Translations under genes and position numbers: made by a program
Notes under the pieces: generated by a model
The model's database searches: none
Told to the model about the DNA's origin: nothing
What the model saw: the letters and a program-made list of their open reading frames with translations, nothing else
Assembly: GCF_000338875.1 (NCBI RefSeq)
Contig: NZ_AOMO01000044.1
Coordinates: 221,930 to 285,929, forward strand
DNA: 64,000 bases
Source of the DNA: Vibrio mimicus CAIM 602
GTDB taxonomy: Bacteria; Pseudomonadota; Gammaproteobacteria; Enterobacterales; Vibrionaceae
Reading direction: 5' to 3'
In this document: piece by piece, positions 1-8,961 of the stretch
How the letters are laid out: the number at the start of each line of letters is the position of its first letter
How positions within the stretch are numbered: position 1 is the stretch's first letter

Positions 1-79
1 GATTTTGGTGGCAATAATTATTGCGACGGTGATCCTCAATCTTGTTCCTATCAGTCCAGTGGTTACGAAATCTTCCTAG
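1..79 (+). CDS. C-terminal tail of a truncated gene, probably a membrane protein
   Basis: Frame 2 is open from the window edge to a TAG at 77-79 and encodes 25 residues. The first part is strongly hydrophobic (ILVAIIIATVILNLV), as in the last membrane helix of a transporter. A good terminator follows 5 bases after the stop, which supports this as a real gene end. Frame 1 is also open here but runs through the terminator. Too little remains to name a family. Confidence 0.4.
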   Translation, partial: ILVAIIIATVILNLVPISPVVTKSS

Positions 80-84
80 CGATC

Positions 85-109
85 ACCCCGCCAGTAGTGG
101 GCGGGGTTT
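85..109 (+). terminator. Rho-independent terminator
   Basis: A perfect 8-bp stem (ACCCCGCC at 85-92, GGCGGGGT at 100-107) with a 7-base loop is followed by a short T tract. It ends the truncated plus-strand gene. A second, weaker inverted repeat (CTCTTCA at 120-126, TGAAGAG at 137-143) lies between it and the end of the convergent gene. Confidence 0.7.
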
Positions 110-163
110 CTCACCTTAACTCTTCAATTTTATTGCTGAAGAGCTCACTACTACCAACAGCAG

Positions 164-1867
164 TTATGCCTTAGCAAACTTATAAGTGCGATAACCGCCA
201 ATCAGATTGCGCGCTTTAAAGCCGTTATTGACCAGCTGACGATATGCTACGTTACCGCGTAACCCAACTTGACAATAAATTACGATCTCTTTGCCTTTCG
301 GCAGCTCATTCATACGCTGACGCAACTGGTCAACAGGAATGTTGATTGCGCCGGGCAGGTAGCCTACGTTTTGTAGCTCCATTGGGTTACGTACATCGAG
401 TAACACTTGATCCGCAGTGAGGTTATCGATCTCATCAAAGTGAATCGCTTTCGCATCGCCTTTGATTAGGTTGGTGGCCACGAATGCCGCTTGGTTAATC
501 ACATCTTTCGCGCTACCAAACGGTGGAGCGTAGGTCAGTTCAAGGTGCTGTAACTGCTCAACCGTCATGCCTGCACGTTGTGCAACCGCCATCACGTCGA
601 TACGTTTATCGATGCCATCTTTACCCACGGCTTGTGCGCCGAAGATTTTACCCGTCTGCGGATCAAACAGCATCTTGAAGGAAACCACTTCAGCGCCCGG
701 GTAATAGCTCGCATGGCTTGCGGTGTGCACATAAACTTTTTCGTAAGCAATGCCTTCACGTTTTAGCTGCTTCTCGTTTTTACCGGTCGAAGCTACAGCC
801 AAATCGAAGATCTTACAAATCGCGGTACCTTGTGTGCCTTGGTAGCTTTCGTTGCGACCAAGCATGTTATCCGCAGCCATACGACCTTGACGGTTGGCAG
901 GACCTGCCAGTGGAACCAGCGTTTGTTTACCTGTGATAAAGTCTTTCTCTTCAACCGCATCACCGACCGCGTAAATCGATGGATCGCTGGTTTGCATCTG
1001 CTCGTTGACCCAAATGCCGCCGAGTTCACCAAGCTGCAAACCCGCTTCAGCGGCCAGTTTGGTTTCTGGGCGTACACCAATCGCCATGATCAGAATGTCA
1101 GTAGTCAGTGTTTCACCATTACTGAGCACCAAATCCAGTTCGCCTTCCACATGCTTATGTTCAAGGTATTCACCAGATTCTGTGCTTGGCAGAGTTGCAG
1201 CCGGTTTAAACTCAACCGATTTCAGAGCCACGCCTAAACGTAGATCGATGCCTTTAGCGCGAATTTCAGCATGAGCAAAGCCCGCCATTTCACGATCGAC
1301 TGGTGTCATCACCTGATCGGCCATTTCAATCAGCGTGGTTTTGATACCGAGTTGATGAAAGGCTTCCATCATTTCCAGACCGATAAAACCACCACCCACA
1401 ACAGTGGCATGCTCTGGCTTATTCATTTGCAGAGTCTGGATGATCTTATCCATGTCTGGAATGTTACGCAGTGAATGCGTCAGTGGGTTTTGAATACCCG
1501 GAATCGGTGGAACGACAGGGCCTGCACCGGGAGAGAGCAGCAGAAAATCATAGCTTTCATCATACTCAGATTGGTCGAGCAGATTACGTACCGTAATGGT
1601 TTTTGCCGCACGATTAATACGCAACACTTCATTCATAGTGCGGACATCCACATTAAAACGCGCTAAAAAACTCTCTGGCGTTTGCAGCAGCAAATTGCTG
1701 CGCTCTTTGATGTCACCACCGATGTGATATGGCAAGCCACAGTTGGCAAAAGAGACATAAGGGCCGCGTTCAAACATGATGATTTCAGCATCTTCGCTGA
1801 GTCGACGAGCACGAGCCGCTGCGGAAGCACCACCTGCAACACCACCAATAATCACTATTTTCGTCAT
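164..1867 (-). CDS. CoA-disulfide reductase / NADH-dependent persulfide reductase with C-terminal rhodanese domain
   Basis: A 567-residue FAD enzyme of the CoADR-Rhd type, which reduces CoA-persulfide, polysulfide or CoA disulfide with NAD(P)H in the cytoplasm. The N-terminus carries the FAD-binding glycine motif (GGVAGGASAA, residues 8-17) and the single redox cysteine Cys43 in SFANCGLPY, typical of the family. A second nucleotide site and the ATGDA-like motif AVGDAVEE follow. The last ~100 residues form a rhodanese domain with active-site Cys532 in YCQVGLRG, and the length suits the fused form. The neighbouring DUF2892, ArsR-type persulfide sensor and YeeE/YedE genes support a role in sulfane-sulfur handling. 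It is transcribed away from the ArsR gene and may share its operator region. Confidence 0.88.
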   Translation of the reverse strand: MTKIVIIGGVAGGASAAARARRLSEDAEIIMFERGPYVSFANCGLPYHIGGDIKERSNLLLQTPESFLARFNVDVRTMNEVLRINRAAKTITVRNLLDQSEYDESYDFLLLSPGAGPVVPPIPGIQNPLTHSLRNIPDMDKIIQTLQMNKPEHATVVGGGFIGLEMMEAFHQLGIKTTLIEMADQVMTPVDREMAGFAHAEIRAKGIDLRLGVALKSVEFKPAATLPSTESGEYLEHKHVEGELDLVLSNGETLTTDILIMAIGVRPETKLAAEAGLQLGELGGIWVNEQMQTSDPSIYAVGDAVEEKDFITGKQTLVPLAGPANRQGRMAADNMLGRNESYQGTQGTAICKIFDLAVASTGKNEKQLKREGIAYEKVYVHTASHASYYPGAEVVSFKMLFDPQTGKIFGAQAVGKDGIDKRIDVMAVAQRAGMTVEQLQHLELTYAPPFGSAKDVINQAAFVATNLIKGDAKAIHFDEIDNLTADQVLLDVRNPMELQNVGYLPGAINIPVDQLRQRMNELPKGKEIVIYCQVGLRGNVAYRQLVNNGFKARNLIGGYRTYKFAKA

Positions 1868-1934
1868 GAGTTACTCCAAGTCAGTTGCTAGATCCCAACA
1901 CACCATCTCGATAAGACAGAGTGTTGGGTTGTCA

Positions 1935-2120
1935 TTAACGTAATCCTAGTTTCTTGAGAAAGAATGCGGCAGGACAAAAGCCCGTGAATGCGCTTTGGAT
2001 CAGGTTTACGCCCACAAATACTGTTAGCCACAGAAAATTAGGGTGAACAAACCAAGTGAGAATGACTGAAAGCAGAACCATACTGCCAGCTAATACTCTT
2101 ACACCGTTTTCAATCGTCAT
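1935..2120 (-). CDS. DUF2892 (YgaP transmembrane-like) small inner-membrane protein
   Basis: A 61-residue protein with two membrane segments (about residues 8-27 and 30-50) and the motif VNLIQSAFTGFCPA typical of DUF2892. Such domains occur alone or fused to rhodaneses, as in E. coli YgaP, and cluster with sulfide and persulfide genes. The conserved cysteine in TGFCP is present. It lies upstream of the CoA-disulfide reductase gene on the same strand (67-base gap) and is probably cotranscribed with it. A good ribosome-binding site (GGAGGTTACC) precedes the ATG. Confidence 0.82.
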   Translation of the reverse strand: MTIENGVRVLAGSMVLLSVILTWFVHPNFLWLTVFVGVNLIQSAFTGFCPAAFFLKKLGLR

Positions 2121-2163
2121 GTTGGTAACCTCCGTTGTTGTTTGTTCAAAACTATACGCCCAT

Positions 2164-2183
2164 AAATTAGATGTGTCTAATTT
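2164..2183. promoter_or_regulatory. Inverted repeat, probable operator of the adjacent ArsR-family regulator
   Basis: A perfect 8-bp inverted repeat (AAATTAGA at 2164-2171, TCTAATTT at 2176-2183) with a TGTG centre lies between the divergent DUF2892 and ArsR genes. Related half-sites TGTCTAA and TGACTAA recur near 2204 and 2218. AT-rich imperfect palindromes in divergent regions are typical ArsR-family targets. Binding is inferred. Confidence 0.55.
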
Positions 2184-2217
2184 AAAATAAACTAAATTGA
2201 TTTTGTCTAAATAAGAA

Positions 2218-2245
2218 TTGACTAATATAAATATATTTGTATGAT
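2218..2245 (+). promoter_or_regulatory. Probable sigma-70 promoter of the ArsR gene
   Basis: TTGACT at 2218-2223 and TATGAT at 2240-2245 are 16 bases apart, about 30 bases before the ArsR start codon. The -35 element forms part of a TTGACTAAT operator-like half-site, which would allow autorepression. Confidence 0.5.
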
Positions 2246-2274
2246 CTCGTTAAATTTTAGTTAGAGGATAAGCC

Positions 2275-2592
2275 ATGACTGAACAAGCCAACGTCAACAT
2301 TGAAATTGATGAAATGAAGAAAAATGCCGTTGAAGTTGCAGAGTTATTACGCGTGATGGCTCATCCAGAACGGCTAATGGTGCTGTGCCAATTAACTCAT
2401 CATGAGATGGGGGTGGGGCAGCTACAGCAAGGTTCAACGTTAAGTCAATCAGCGTTTTCTCAGCATCTCACAGTGCTGCGTAAGCACGGCATTATTCAAG
2501 CGCGTAAAGAATCGCAACAGGTTTTTTACCGCTTGGCAGACAGCCGGATCACGGCATTGATCGAAAGTTTACAGAATGTGTTTTGTCGATAA
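2275..2592 (+). CDS. ArsR-family persulfide-sensing repressor, BigR/SqrR/HlyU-like
   Basis: A 105-residue winged-helix regulator. The recognition helix region is STLSQSAFSQHLTVLRKHG. Two cysteines, Cys38 and Cys104, sit at the positions used by BigR, SqrR and HlyU to form a disulfide or polysulfide link. Metal-binding ArsR motifs are not evident. In that family, persulfides oxidise the cysteine pair and release the DNA. It heads an operon with two YeeE/YedE genes and diverges from the DUF2892/CoA-disulfide reductase pair, so it probably represses both. An upstream inverted repeat is a plausible operator. The family call is strong; the specific inducer is inferred from cysteines and context. 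Confidence 0.85.
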   Translation: MTEQANVNIEIDEMKKNAVEVAELLRVMAHPERLMVLCQLTHHEMGVGQLQQGSTLSQSAFSQHLTVLRKHGIIQARKESQQVFYRLADSRITALIESLQNVFCR

Positions 2593-2608
2593 TTAAGTAG
2601 AGGAAAGT

Positions 2609-3028
2609 ATGACGTTTTCTATTCCTTGGGATTCGTTAATTGGAGGAATGTTTTTAGGGATTTCAGCGACATTGATGTTGCTAATGAACGGAAAAATTGC
2701 CGGGATCAGTGGAATTTTGGCTGGCTTGTTGACCCCAAAATCGCGGGACTTTGCATGGCGACTGCTGTTTGTGGTTGGCATGGTTGCCGGCGGTGTAATG
2801 GGGGCAACGGTGTTTGGCCATCATGTACCTACCGATTTTGGTGTGAGTAGTGTTGTGCTTGCAGCTGCGGGTTTATTGGTTGGCGTGGGTACACGATTGG
2901 CCAATGGCTGCACCAGTGGACACGGGATCTGCGGTATTGGCCGCTTATCTAAGCGCTCCATGGTGGCAACAGGCGTGTTTATGACGGTTGCTGCAATCAC
3001 GGTTTTCGTTCGTCTTCATCTGATGTAA
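2609..3028 (+). CDS. YeeE/YedE family sulfur transporter half (PmpA-like)
   Basis: A 139-residue membrane protein with four likely helices and the conserved motif [20 protein letters not shown], which carries the paired cysteines of YeeE/YedE proteins. The family moves thiosulfate or another sulfur species across the inner membrane, and two short halves normally work together. It follows the ArsR gene by 16 bases behind a good ribosome-binding site (AGAGGAAAG) and precedes the second half by 10 bases. The second half is interrupted, so the transporter may not be functional in this strain. Confidence 0.85.
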   Translation: MTFSIPWDSLIGGMFLGISATLMLLMNGKIAGISGILAGLLTPKSRDFAWRLLFVVGMVAGGVMGATVFGHHVPTDFGVSSVVLAAAGLLVGVGTRLANGCTSGHGICGIGRLSKRSMVATGVFMTVAAITVFVRLHLM

Positions 3029-3038
3029 GTGGCTTGGT

Positions 3039-3497
3039 ATGAATAACGTTTTGTTTCGTGCGACTTCGCTGGTCGCTGGCCTCTTATTTGGCTTAGGTAT
3101 GGTGGTATCAGGCATGGCTGATCCGGCCAAAGTGATTGGGTTTCTGGATGTCGCAGGCGCTTGGGATCCAAGCTTGATGTTTGTTATGGGTGGTGCTTTA
3201 GCAGTGTTCATGCCTGCTTATTTTTTACTGATCAAATCACAAGCCAAACCCGTGAATGCCAAAGTGTTCTGCTTGGCAAATAACACCAAGATTGATCGTC
3301 GGTTGATCTCTGGCTCTGTGATCTTTGGTTTGGGTTGGGGTTAGGTGGGGATTTGCCCGGGGCCGATTGTCTCTAGCCTTGCTTTAGGCAACATAGGCGC
3401 GTGGGTGTTTTTTCCTGCCATGATGGTTGGCTTAGGACTCACTAATTTGTTGATCCGTATTAGAAATCGTAAAGAAACTCAGACACAAATCGCCTAA
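3039..3497 (+). pseudogene. Second YeeE/YedE half (PmpB-like), interrupted by an in-frame amber codon
   Basis: Translation from ATG 3039 gives 101 residues and stops at TAG 3342-3344. The same frame then continues without interruption to TAA 3495-3497, and the continuation starts VGICPGPIVSS, the second conserved cysteine-containing block of the family. Full-length homologues usually read GLGWGLVGICPGP here, so one T-to-A change of a TTG leucine codon explains the stop. The truncated product lacks the conserved cysteine and the last membrane helices. An 8-bp inverted repeat (CGCCTAAT/ATTAGGCG, 3491-3517) overlaps the true end. It could be a real nonsense mutation, a suppressed codon or a base-call error. 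Confidence 0.82.
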
Positions 3498-3606
3498 TGC
3501 AACTAGTGTATTAGGCGAACATTCAGGAAATCGCTACCCAACCCGTTTGGCATGCTCACGATGCAGTGTTCTTAAGTGGGAAGGGTAGAATCTGCGAGGG
3601 AAGATG

Positions 3607-4611
3607 ATGAAAGCATTAACTTGGAGTATCGCACTGATCTTGGCTTCTTCGGCTTACGCTCAAAATCAAGACAGTAGCGAGCTGTTTACCGTGAAAAAAG
3701 AGTCGATCTCGCAGGTGGTCGAACTGGATGGTGTTGTGCAACCTGTCAACCAAGGTTCTTTGGCGGCACAAACCTCGGGGCGAGTGGTGGGGCTGTATGT
3801 GGATGTTAATGACTACGTCAAAAAGGGCCAAGTTCTGCTAGAAATTAGCGCTGTTCAACAATCCGCCTCGCTAGATGCTGCTAAAGCCCAATTGGCGAGT
3901 GCCAATGCCCAAAACCGAGAAGCGCAAGCGCAGTTAAACCGCTATCGCCAACTTTTCCCTAAAGGGGCGATTTCCAAAGATCAAATGGACTCTGCTGAAG
4001 CTCGGGCACGCAGTGCGGATGCTGCAGTGAAATCGGCACAAGCTGCGGTGGAACAAGCCAAAGAGTCTTTGGGTTATACCAATATCACCGCTCCTTATGA
4101 TGGAATTGTTACCAAGCGCATGGTGGAGCTGGGTGAAACCGTTGCCCCGGGAACACCACTGCTCAGTGGTTTTTCGCTCGATGAACTGCGAGTGGAAACT
4201 GAAATTCCGCAACGCTATCAACCATTCGTTTCTCAAGTGGATCAATTTACTGTGCGTACAGCGCAGGGTACTTTGCTCAAACCGACCGAATTCAGCTTGT
4301 TTAGCTATGCCGATCCACAATCACATACCTTCAAAACTCGCCTTGAGCTGCCTGAAAAAACGGCTGCACTTGTCCCCGGCATGTGGGTAAAAACCGAATT
4401 CAATTACGGTCAACGTGAAGTATTAGTAGTGCCCAACAGCGCCGTGTTACGCCGTGCGGAACTGAGCGCCGTATACCGAGTCGATAACGGTCAACGCGCA
4501 CTCAACCCCGTACGTTTGGGGCAAGTTTATGGTGACTATGTCGAAGTCCTTTCTGGTCTTGAACAAGGTGACGTGGTCGTAACGCCGGCAGTAACAGCAA
4601 AAGGTGAATGA
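3607..4611 (+). CDS. vexL: RND efflux membrane fusion protein (VexL-like)
   Basis: A 334-residue periplasmic adaptor of a resistance-nodulation-division pump. It has a cleavable signal peptide (MKALTWSIALILASSAYA), a biotinyl-lipoyl half-domain, a coiled-coil hairpin of alternating AKAQLASANAQNREAQAQ type near residues 85-150, and a second lipoyl half (YTNITAPYDGIVTKR). Start 3607 is preferred over the ATG three bases upstream because it sits 6 bases from GAGGG. The RND permease follows after one base, so the two form an operon. No outer-membrane partner is nearby, so TolC is likely used. The name follows V. cholerae usage for an orphan RND pair in this kind of context, from memory. Confidence 0.85.
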   Translation: MKALTWSIALILASSAYAQNQDSSELFTVKKESISQVVELDGVVQPVNQGSLAAQTSGRVVGLYVDVNDYVKKGQVLLEISAVQQSASLDAAKAQLASANAQNREAQAQLNRYRQLFPKGAISKDQMDSAEARARSADAAVKSAQAAVEQAKESLGYTNITAPYDGIVTKRMVELGETVAPGTPLLSGFSLDELRVETEIPQRYQPFVSQVDQFTVRTAQGTLLKPTEFSLFSYADPQSHTFKTRLELPEKTAALVPGMWVKTEFNYGQREVLVVPNSAVLRRAELSAVYRVDNGQRALNPVRLGQVYGDYVEVLSGLEQGDVVVTPAVTAKGE

Positions 4612-4612
4612 T

Positions 4613-7600
4613 ATGGACAGTCGACTCGGTATTTCGGGTCGCATCGCTGCGGCCTTTCAAAATTCAGCCATGACGCCACTGCTCGCCTTAGTCGGTTTGT
4701 TGATGGGGTTATTTGCGGTCATGGTGACTCCGAAAGAAGAAGAACCGCAGATTGATGTGACCTTTGCTGATGTCTATATTCCGTTTCCCGGCGCTTCCCC
4801 TCGGGAGGTGGAAAGTTTGGTCACCTCACCGGCAGAGCAAGTGATTTCCGAAATTGAAGGGATCGATAAGATCTACTCTTTCTCTCAGCCGGATGGCGCA
4901 ATGATTGTTGCCATTTTCAAAGTTGGCGTACCGCGTAATGATGCGGTAGTACGTATCTACAACAAGCTCTATTCCAACAAAGATTGGATGCCACAAGGCG
5001 TTGGTGTGGGTGAACCCATCATCAAACCGAAAGGGATTGAAGATGTGCCGATTGTCACCATTACTTTGGCGGATAAGAGTGATCGCTTCGATCAACAGCA
5101 ACTGACGCAAGTCGCCCACGGTTTAGAAACCGAGCTCAAACGCATTCCGGGCACGCGCGATATCTACACGGTGGGCGGACAAAATACCATTGTCGATGTG
5201 CGTCTTGACCCCGCTAAAATGAACAGCTTTGGCATTACGTTAGATCAGTTGAATCAACATTTGCCTGCCGCCAATCAAAGTTCACCTATGTTGCGTTTAA
5301 CCCACGATAACCAAGAGTTTCCGGTGCAAGTCGGTCAGTTTTTAACTCGTGTGGAAGAGGTGAAACAGTTGGTGGTTGGGCTGCATAATGGCACGCCCGT
5401 TTATCTGGAAGATATTGCGACCGTTTCCTTTGGTGTCAACACGCCCACTCAAAATGTATGGACGGGGGATCGCGAAGGCATTCATCCTGCGGTCACTATT
5501 GCGGTGGCCAAAAAAGGTGGTGAAAACGCGGTCGATGTGGCTAAAGCGGTGGAAGCCCGTTTAGTCAGCCTTGAAAACCAACTGATCCCGCAAGGGATTG
5601 ATGTAGATATTACTCGCGATTACGGACAAACTGCCGCCGATAAAAGCAATACCTTGATTGGTAAACTCGCCTTCGCCACCACGGCGGTGGTGATTTTGGT
5701 GCTGCTGACCATGGGCTGGCGTGAAGCGATTGTGGTTGGTATGGCAATCATCGTTACCCTGATGATTACTCTATTTGCATCTTGGGCGTGGGGTTTTACT
5801 CTCAACCGTGTGTCGCTGTTCGCGCTGATTTTCTCCATTGGTATCTTGGTCGATGATGCCATTGTGGTGGTGGAGAACATTCATCGGCATATGGCGATGG
5901 GCAAACGCAAGTTATCGGAACTGATCCCTCCTGCGGTAGATGAAGTCGGTGGGCCAACCATTCTTGCCACCCTAACCGTTATTGCGGCCTTGCTGCCGAT
6001 GGCATTCGTGTCAGGTTTGATGGGGCCGTACATGAGCCCAATTCCAATTAACGCTTCAATGGGGATGCTCATCTCCCTTGCGGTGGCCTTTGTGCTTTCC
6101 CCTTGGCTGGCGGGTAAATTCCTTAAAGCGGGACATCATCAGGAAGAAGGCAAAGCGGCGAATGGCATCTTCCACAAAATTATGTCGCCTTTTGTCACTG
6201 CACCAAAACAGGGGCGTAACCGACTGTTTTTGCTACTGATCATTCTGGCTTTGATTGCGGGATCGGTGTTGTTGCCAGTGTTCCAAGCGGTCGTGCTGAA
6301 AATGCTGCCGTTTGATAACAAATCGGAATTCCAGATTGTGCTGGATATGCCCGAAGGCAGTTCGCTAGAAAAAACGCAACGGGTGCTGTTTGAGATGGGC
6401 GCGGCGCTGAATGACGTTCCTGAGGTTCGTGATTACCAAATCTATGCCGGAACGGCCGCACCAATTAACTTCAACGGCTTAGTGCGCCATTACTTTATGC
6501 GTAACCAAGCCAACCAAGGCGATATTCAAGTGAACTTACTGGGACGCAAAGAGCGCGACAGAGATAGTCATACGATTGCCAGCCAACTACGCCCGCAACT
6601 GAATGAAATTGCGCAGCGCTTTGGTGGCAAAGTGAAAGTGGTGGAAGTGCCGCCGGGGCCGCCAGTTTGGTCGCCGATTCTGGCGGAAGTGTATGGTCCA
6701 ACCCAAGAAATCCGTAACGAAGCGGCACGCCAAGTGCGTGAGATTTTCCGTGAAACGAAAGATATTGTTGATGTGGACATGTACCTGCCGGAAATGCATG
6801 AAAAATGGCAAGTGGTGATTGATCGCAGTAAAGCTGCGCATTTCCAAGTGCCTTATGCCTCGATTGTCGATGCGCTGGCGACCGCGGTGGGCGGTAAACC
6901 CATCACGTATCTGCACAGTGAGCACAGCAAATACCCGATTCCGATCCAGATTCAAGCTGCAGAAACCGCCAAAGTGCGTTTAGAGCAGGTGCTGAATATG
7001 AAAGTGGGTAGCAGTAATGGTTATGCTTATCCGCTTTCCGATCTGGTTGAAGTACGCCAAACCCGTATGGATGATTACATTGTGCACAAAAACCTCGTGC
7101 CTATGGTGATGGTGGTCGGTGATATGTCCGGCAATTTGGATAGCCCACTGTATGGCATGTTTGAGATTGGTTTCGCGCTTGATGAGCAAATGGGGTTGGA
7201 TCAGTACTACATCCATCAACCGGACGGCCTAAGCGGTGTTGCTGTGGCATGGGATGGCGAATGGACGGTGACTTACGAAACCTTCCGCGATATGGGCATT
7301 GCCTACGCTGTGGGGATGGTGCTGATTTATCTGTTGGTAGTTGCGCAGTTCAAATCTTACCTTGTACCGCTGATTATCATGGCTCCGATCCCGCTGACCA
7401 TTATTGGTGTCATGCCCGGCCATGCGTTGTTGGGGGCGCAATTTACTGCCACCTCCATGATTGGGATGATAGCGTTGGCGGGGATCATTGTGCGTAACTC
7501 AATCTTGCTGGTGGACTTTATTAACCAACAGGTAGAGCAGGGCATTGAGTTCTCAGAAGCGGTCATTCAATCTGCGGCAGTGCGGGCAAAACCGATTATG

Positions 7601-7771
7601 CTGACGGCGTTGGCGGCCATGATTGGCGCGGTATTCATCCTTGATGATCCTATCTTTAATGGTTTGGCGATCAGCTTGATCTTCGGGATTTTCGTCTCCA
7701 CCGTACTGACCTTGTTGGTGATCCCTGTACTCTATTATGTGGTGATGCGTAAACGCTTCGCGGCACATTAA
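4613..7771 (+). CDS. vexM: RND family efflux permease (VexM-like)
   Basis: A 1052-residue proton-driven inner-membrane pump with the usual 12-helix, two-periplasmic-loop layout. Family marks include the PGASPREVESLVTSPAEQ block at the start of the first periplasmic loop, charged helix-4 residues in SIGILVDDAIVVVENIHRH, and NSILLVDFIN in the second half. An in-frame GTG at 4604 overlaps the adaptor gene, but ATG 4613 lies 6 bases from AGGTG and starts just after the adaptor stop, so it is preferred. It works with the adaptor encoded upstream. The substrate cannot be read from the sequence. Confidence 0.88.
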   Translation: MDSRLGISGRIAAAFQNSAMTPLLALVGLLMGLFAVMVTPKEEEPQIDVTFADVYIPFPGASPREVESLVTSPAEQVISEIEGIDKIYSFSQPDGAMIVAIFKVGVPRNDAVVRIYNKLYSNKDWMPQGVGVGEPIIKPKGIEDVPIVTITLADKSDRFDQQQLTQVAHGLETELKRIPGTRDIYTVGGQNTIVDVRLDPAKMNSFGITLDQLNQHLPAANQSSPMLRLTHDNQEFPVQVGQFLTRVEEVKQLVVGLHNGTPVYLEDIATVSFGVNTPTQNVWTGDREGIHPAVTIAVAKKGGENAVDVAKAVEARLVSLENQLIPQGIDVDITRDYGQTAADKSNTLIGKLAFATTAVVILVLLTMGWREAIVVGMAIIVTLMITLFASWAWGFTLNRVSLFALIFSIGILVDDAIVVVENIHRHMAMGKRKLSELIPPAVDEVGGPTILATLTVIAALLPMAFVSGLMGPYMSPIPINASMGMLISLAVAFVLSPWLAGKFLKAGHHQEEGKAANGIFHKIMSPFVTAPKQGRNRLFLLLIILALIAGSVLLPVFQAVVLKMLPFDNKSEFQIVLDMPEGSSLEKTQRVLFEMGAALNDVPEVRDYQIYAGTAAPINFNGLVRHYFMRNQANQGDIQVNLLGRKERDRDSHTIASQLRPQLNEIAQRFGGKVKVVEVPPGPPVWSPILAEVYGPTQEIRNEAARQVREIFRETKDIVDVDMYLPEMHEKWQVVIDRSKAAHFQVPYASIVDALATAVGGKPITYLHSEHSKYPIPIQIQAAETAKVRLEQVLNMKVGSSNGYAYPLSDLVEVRQTRMDDYIVHKNLVPMVMVVGDMSGNLDSPLYGMFEIGFALDEQMGLDQYYIHQPDGLSGVAVAWDGEWTVTYETFRDMGIAYAVGMVLIYLLVVAQFKSYLVPLIIMAPIPLTIIGVMPGHALLGAQFTATSMIGMIALAGIIVRNSILLVDFINQQVEQGIEFSEAVIQSAAVRAKPIMLTALAAMIGAVFILDDPIFNGLAISLIFGIFVSTVLTLLVIPVLYYVVMRKRFAAH

Positions 7772-7800
7772 CTCAGAGTTACGAGAAAATTTATGGATAG

Positions 7801-7831
7801 GGGCTGGCCATTAGGGTCAGCCTCTTTTTTT
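7801..7831 (+). terminator. Rho-independent terminator after the RND operon
   Basis: GGCTGGCC (7802-7809) pairs with GGTCAGCC (7815-7822), one wobble pair, with a 5-base loop, and seven Ts follow at 7825-7831. Confidence 0.85.
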
Positions 7832-8006
7832 GATTAATGAGCCAGAAACGGCAATTGAAAAGTGCTAAAGGGTTTTCAAACCTCATTTTCAAGGCTGCAT
7901 TATCAAATAATTTTTGAAAATGAATTAAGCAGAGGGTGGTTTCTTGTTTCGAGTCAGTCAGATATCTTAGCGTCATCTCGAAAGTCATCATCCTTAGGAG
8001 TGAAAA

Positions 8007-8660
8007 ATGAATATTGTTCAAGCGTCTCAGTCTCGCTATTCCACCAAAGCGTTTGACGCAAGCCGCAAGCTGTCTGAACAGCAAGTTGCGGATATTAAAG
8101 AGCTAGTACGCATGAGTGCCTCTAGCGTGAACTCTCAGCCTTGGCATTTTATTCTGGCTGGCAGTGATGAAGGCAAAGCGCGTATTGCGAAAGCCGCGCA
8201 AGGCCAGTTCTCATTCAACGAGCGTAAAATTCTGGATGCGTCACACGTAATGGTGTTCTGCGCGAGAACCGATATGGATGAAGCTTATTTGCTGTCTCTG
8301 CTAGAAAGTGAAGATAAAGATGGCCGTTTCGCGAACGAAGAAGCCAAAACCGGCATGCATGGTGCGCGTAGCTACTTCGTAGGTCTACACCGTGAAGCGC
8401 TGAATGACGTACAACATTGGATTCAAAAACAAGTTTACCTGAACGTAGGCACACTGCTTCTCGGCGCTTCGGCAATGGGCATTGATGCAGTGCCGATTGA
8501 AGGTTTTGATGCACAGGTTCTGAACGAAGAGTTCGGCTTGACTGAAAAAGGCTTCAACAGTGTCGTGATCGTTCCACTGGGCTATCACAGTGAAGACGAC
8601 TTCAATGCCAAACTGCCAAAATCACGTTGGCCAGCGGAAGCGGTCTTTACCGAGCTGTAA
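8007..8660 (+). CDS. nfsB: Oxygen-insensitive NAD(P)H nitroreductase, NfsB/NfnB type
   Basis: A 217-residue FMN flavoprotein of the NfsB group, which reduces nitroaromatics, quinones and related compounds by two-electron steps in the cytoplasm. The N-terminal SRYSTKAFD block and SSVNSQPWHF (FMN phosphate contacts) match the family, as does the late GFNSVVIVPLGYHSEDD segment before the final KLPKSRW. The length equals E. coli NfsB. A ribosome-binding site (AGGAGTG) precedes the ATG. The ABM-domain gene starts 3 bases after the stop, so the two are cotranscribed. The frameshifted LysR gene downstream faces it. Confidence 0.9.
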   Translation: MNIVQASQSRYSTKAFDASRKLSEQQVADIKELVRMSASSVNSQPWHFILAGSDEGKARIAKAAQGQFSFNERKILDASHVMVFCARTDMDEAYLLSLLESEDKDGRFANEEAKTGMHGARSYFVGLHREALNDVQHWIQKQVYLNVGTLLLGASAMGIDAVPIEGFDAQVLNEEFGLTEKGFNSVVIVPLGYHSEDDFNAKLPKSRWPAEAVFTEL

Positions 8661-8663
8661 GCC

Positions 8664-8954
8664 ATGATTCATCTGTTAGCGGAAATCAAAGCTTTCCCCG
8701 ATTCGGTAGAGCAAGTACAAGCGCTGCTTGAGGCTCTACTCGAACCGAGCAGAAACGAAACGGGTTGTTGCCAATACGAGCTGTATCGCGACAACTCGAT
8801 CGAAGGGCTGTTTTTAATGCAGGAAATCTGGTGCTCGGAAGAGAGCTTGCAAAAGCATCAGCAGAGTGAACATTTTCAGCATTTTCAGCAACAAATCAGT
8901 GAACGTGAAGTGCTGGAATACCTTCAACTACGCCCACTGAGTTTTGTTGGCTAA
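8664..8954 (+). CDS. Antibiotic biosynthesis monooxygenase (ABM) domain protein, YgiN-like
   Basis: A 96-residue protein with the compact ABM ferredoxin-like fold. Hallmarks are the early EIKAFPDSVEQVQALLEALL helix, RNETGCCQYELYRD, and FLMQEIWCSEESLQKHQQSEH, where the histidine of the family HxxSxHF region is recognisable. Related proteins such as YgiN act on quinols. Position 3 bases behind nfsB suggests a joint role in quinone or aromatic redox stress. Function beyond the family is inferred. Confidence 0.8.
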   Translation: MIHLLAEIKAFPDSVEQVQALLEALLEPSRNETGCCQYELYRDNSIEGLFLMQEIWCSEESLQKHQQSEHFQHFQQQISEREVLEYLQLRPLSFVG

Positions 8955-8961
8955 TACGGCC

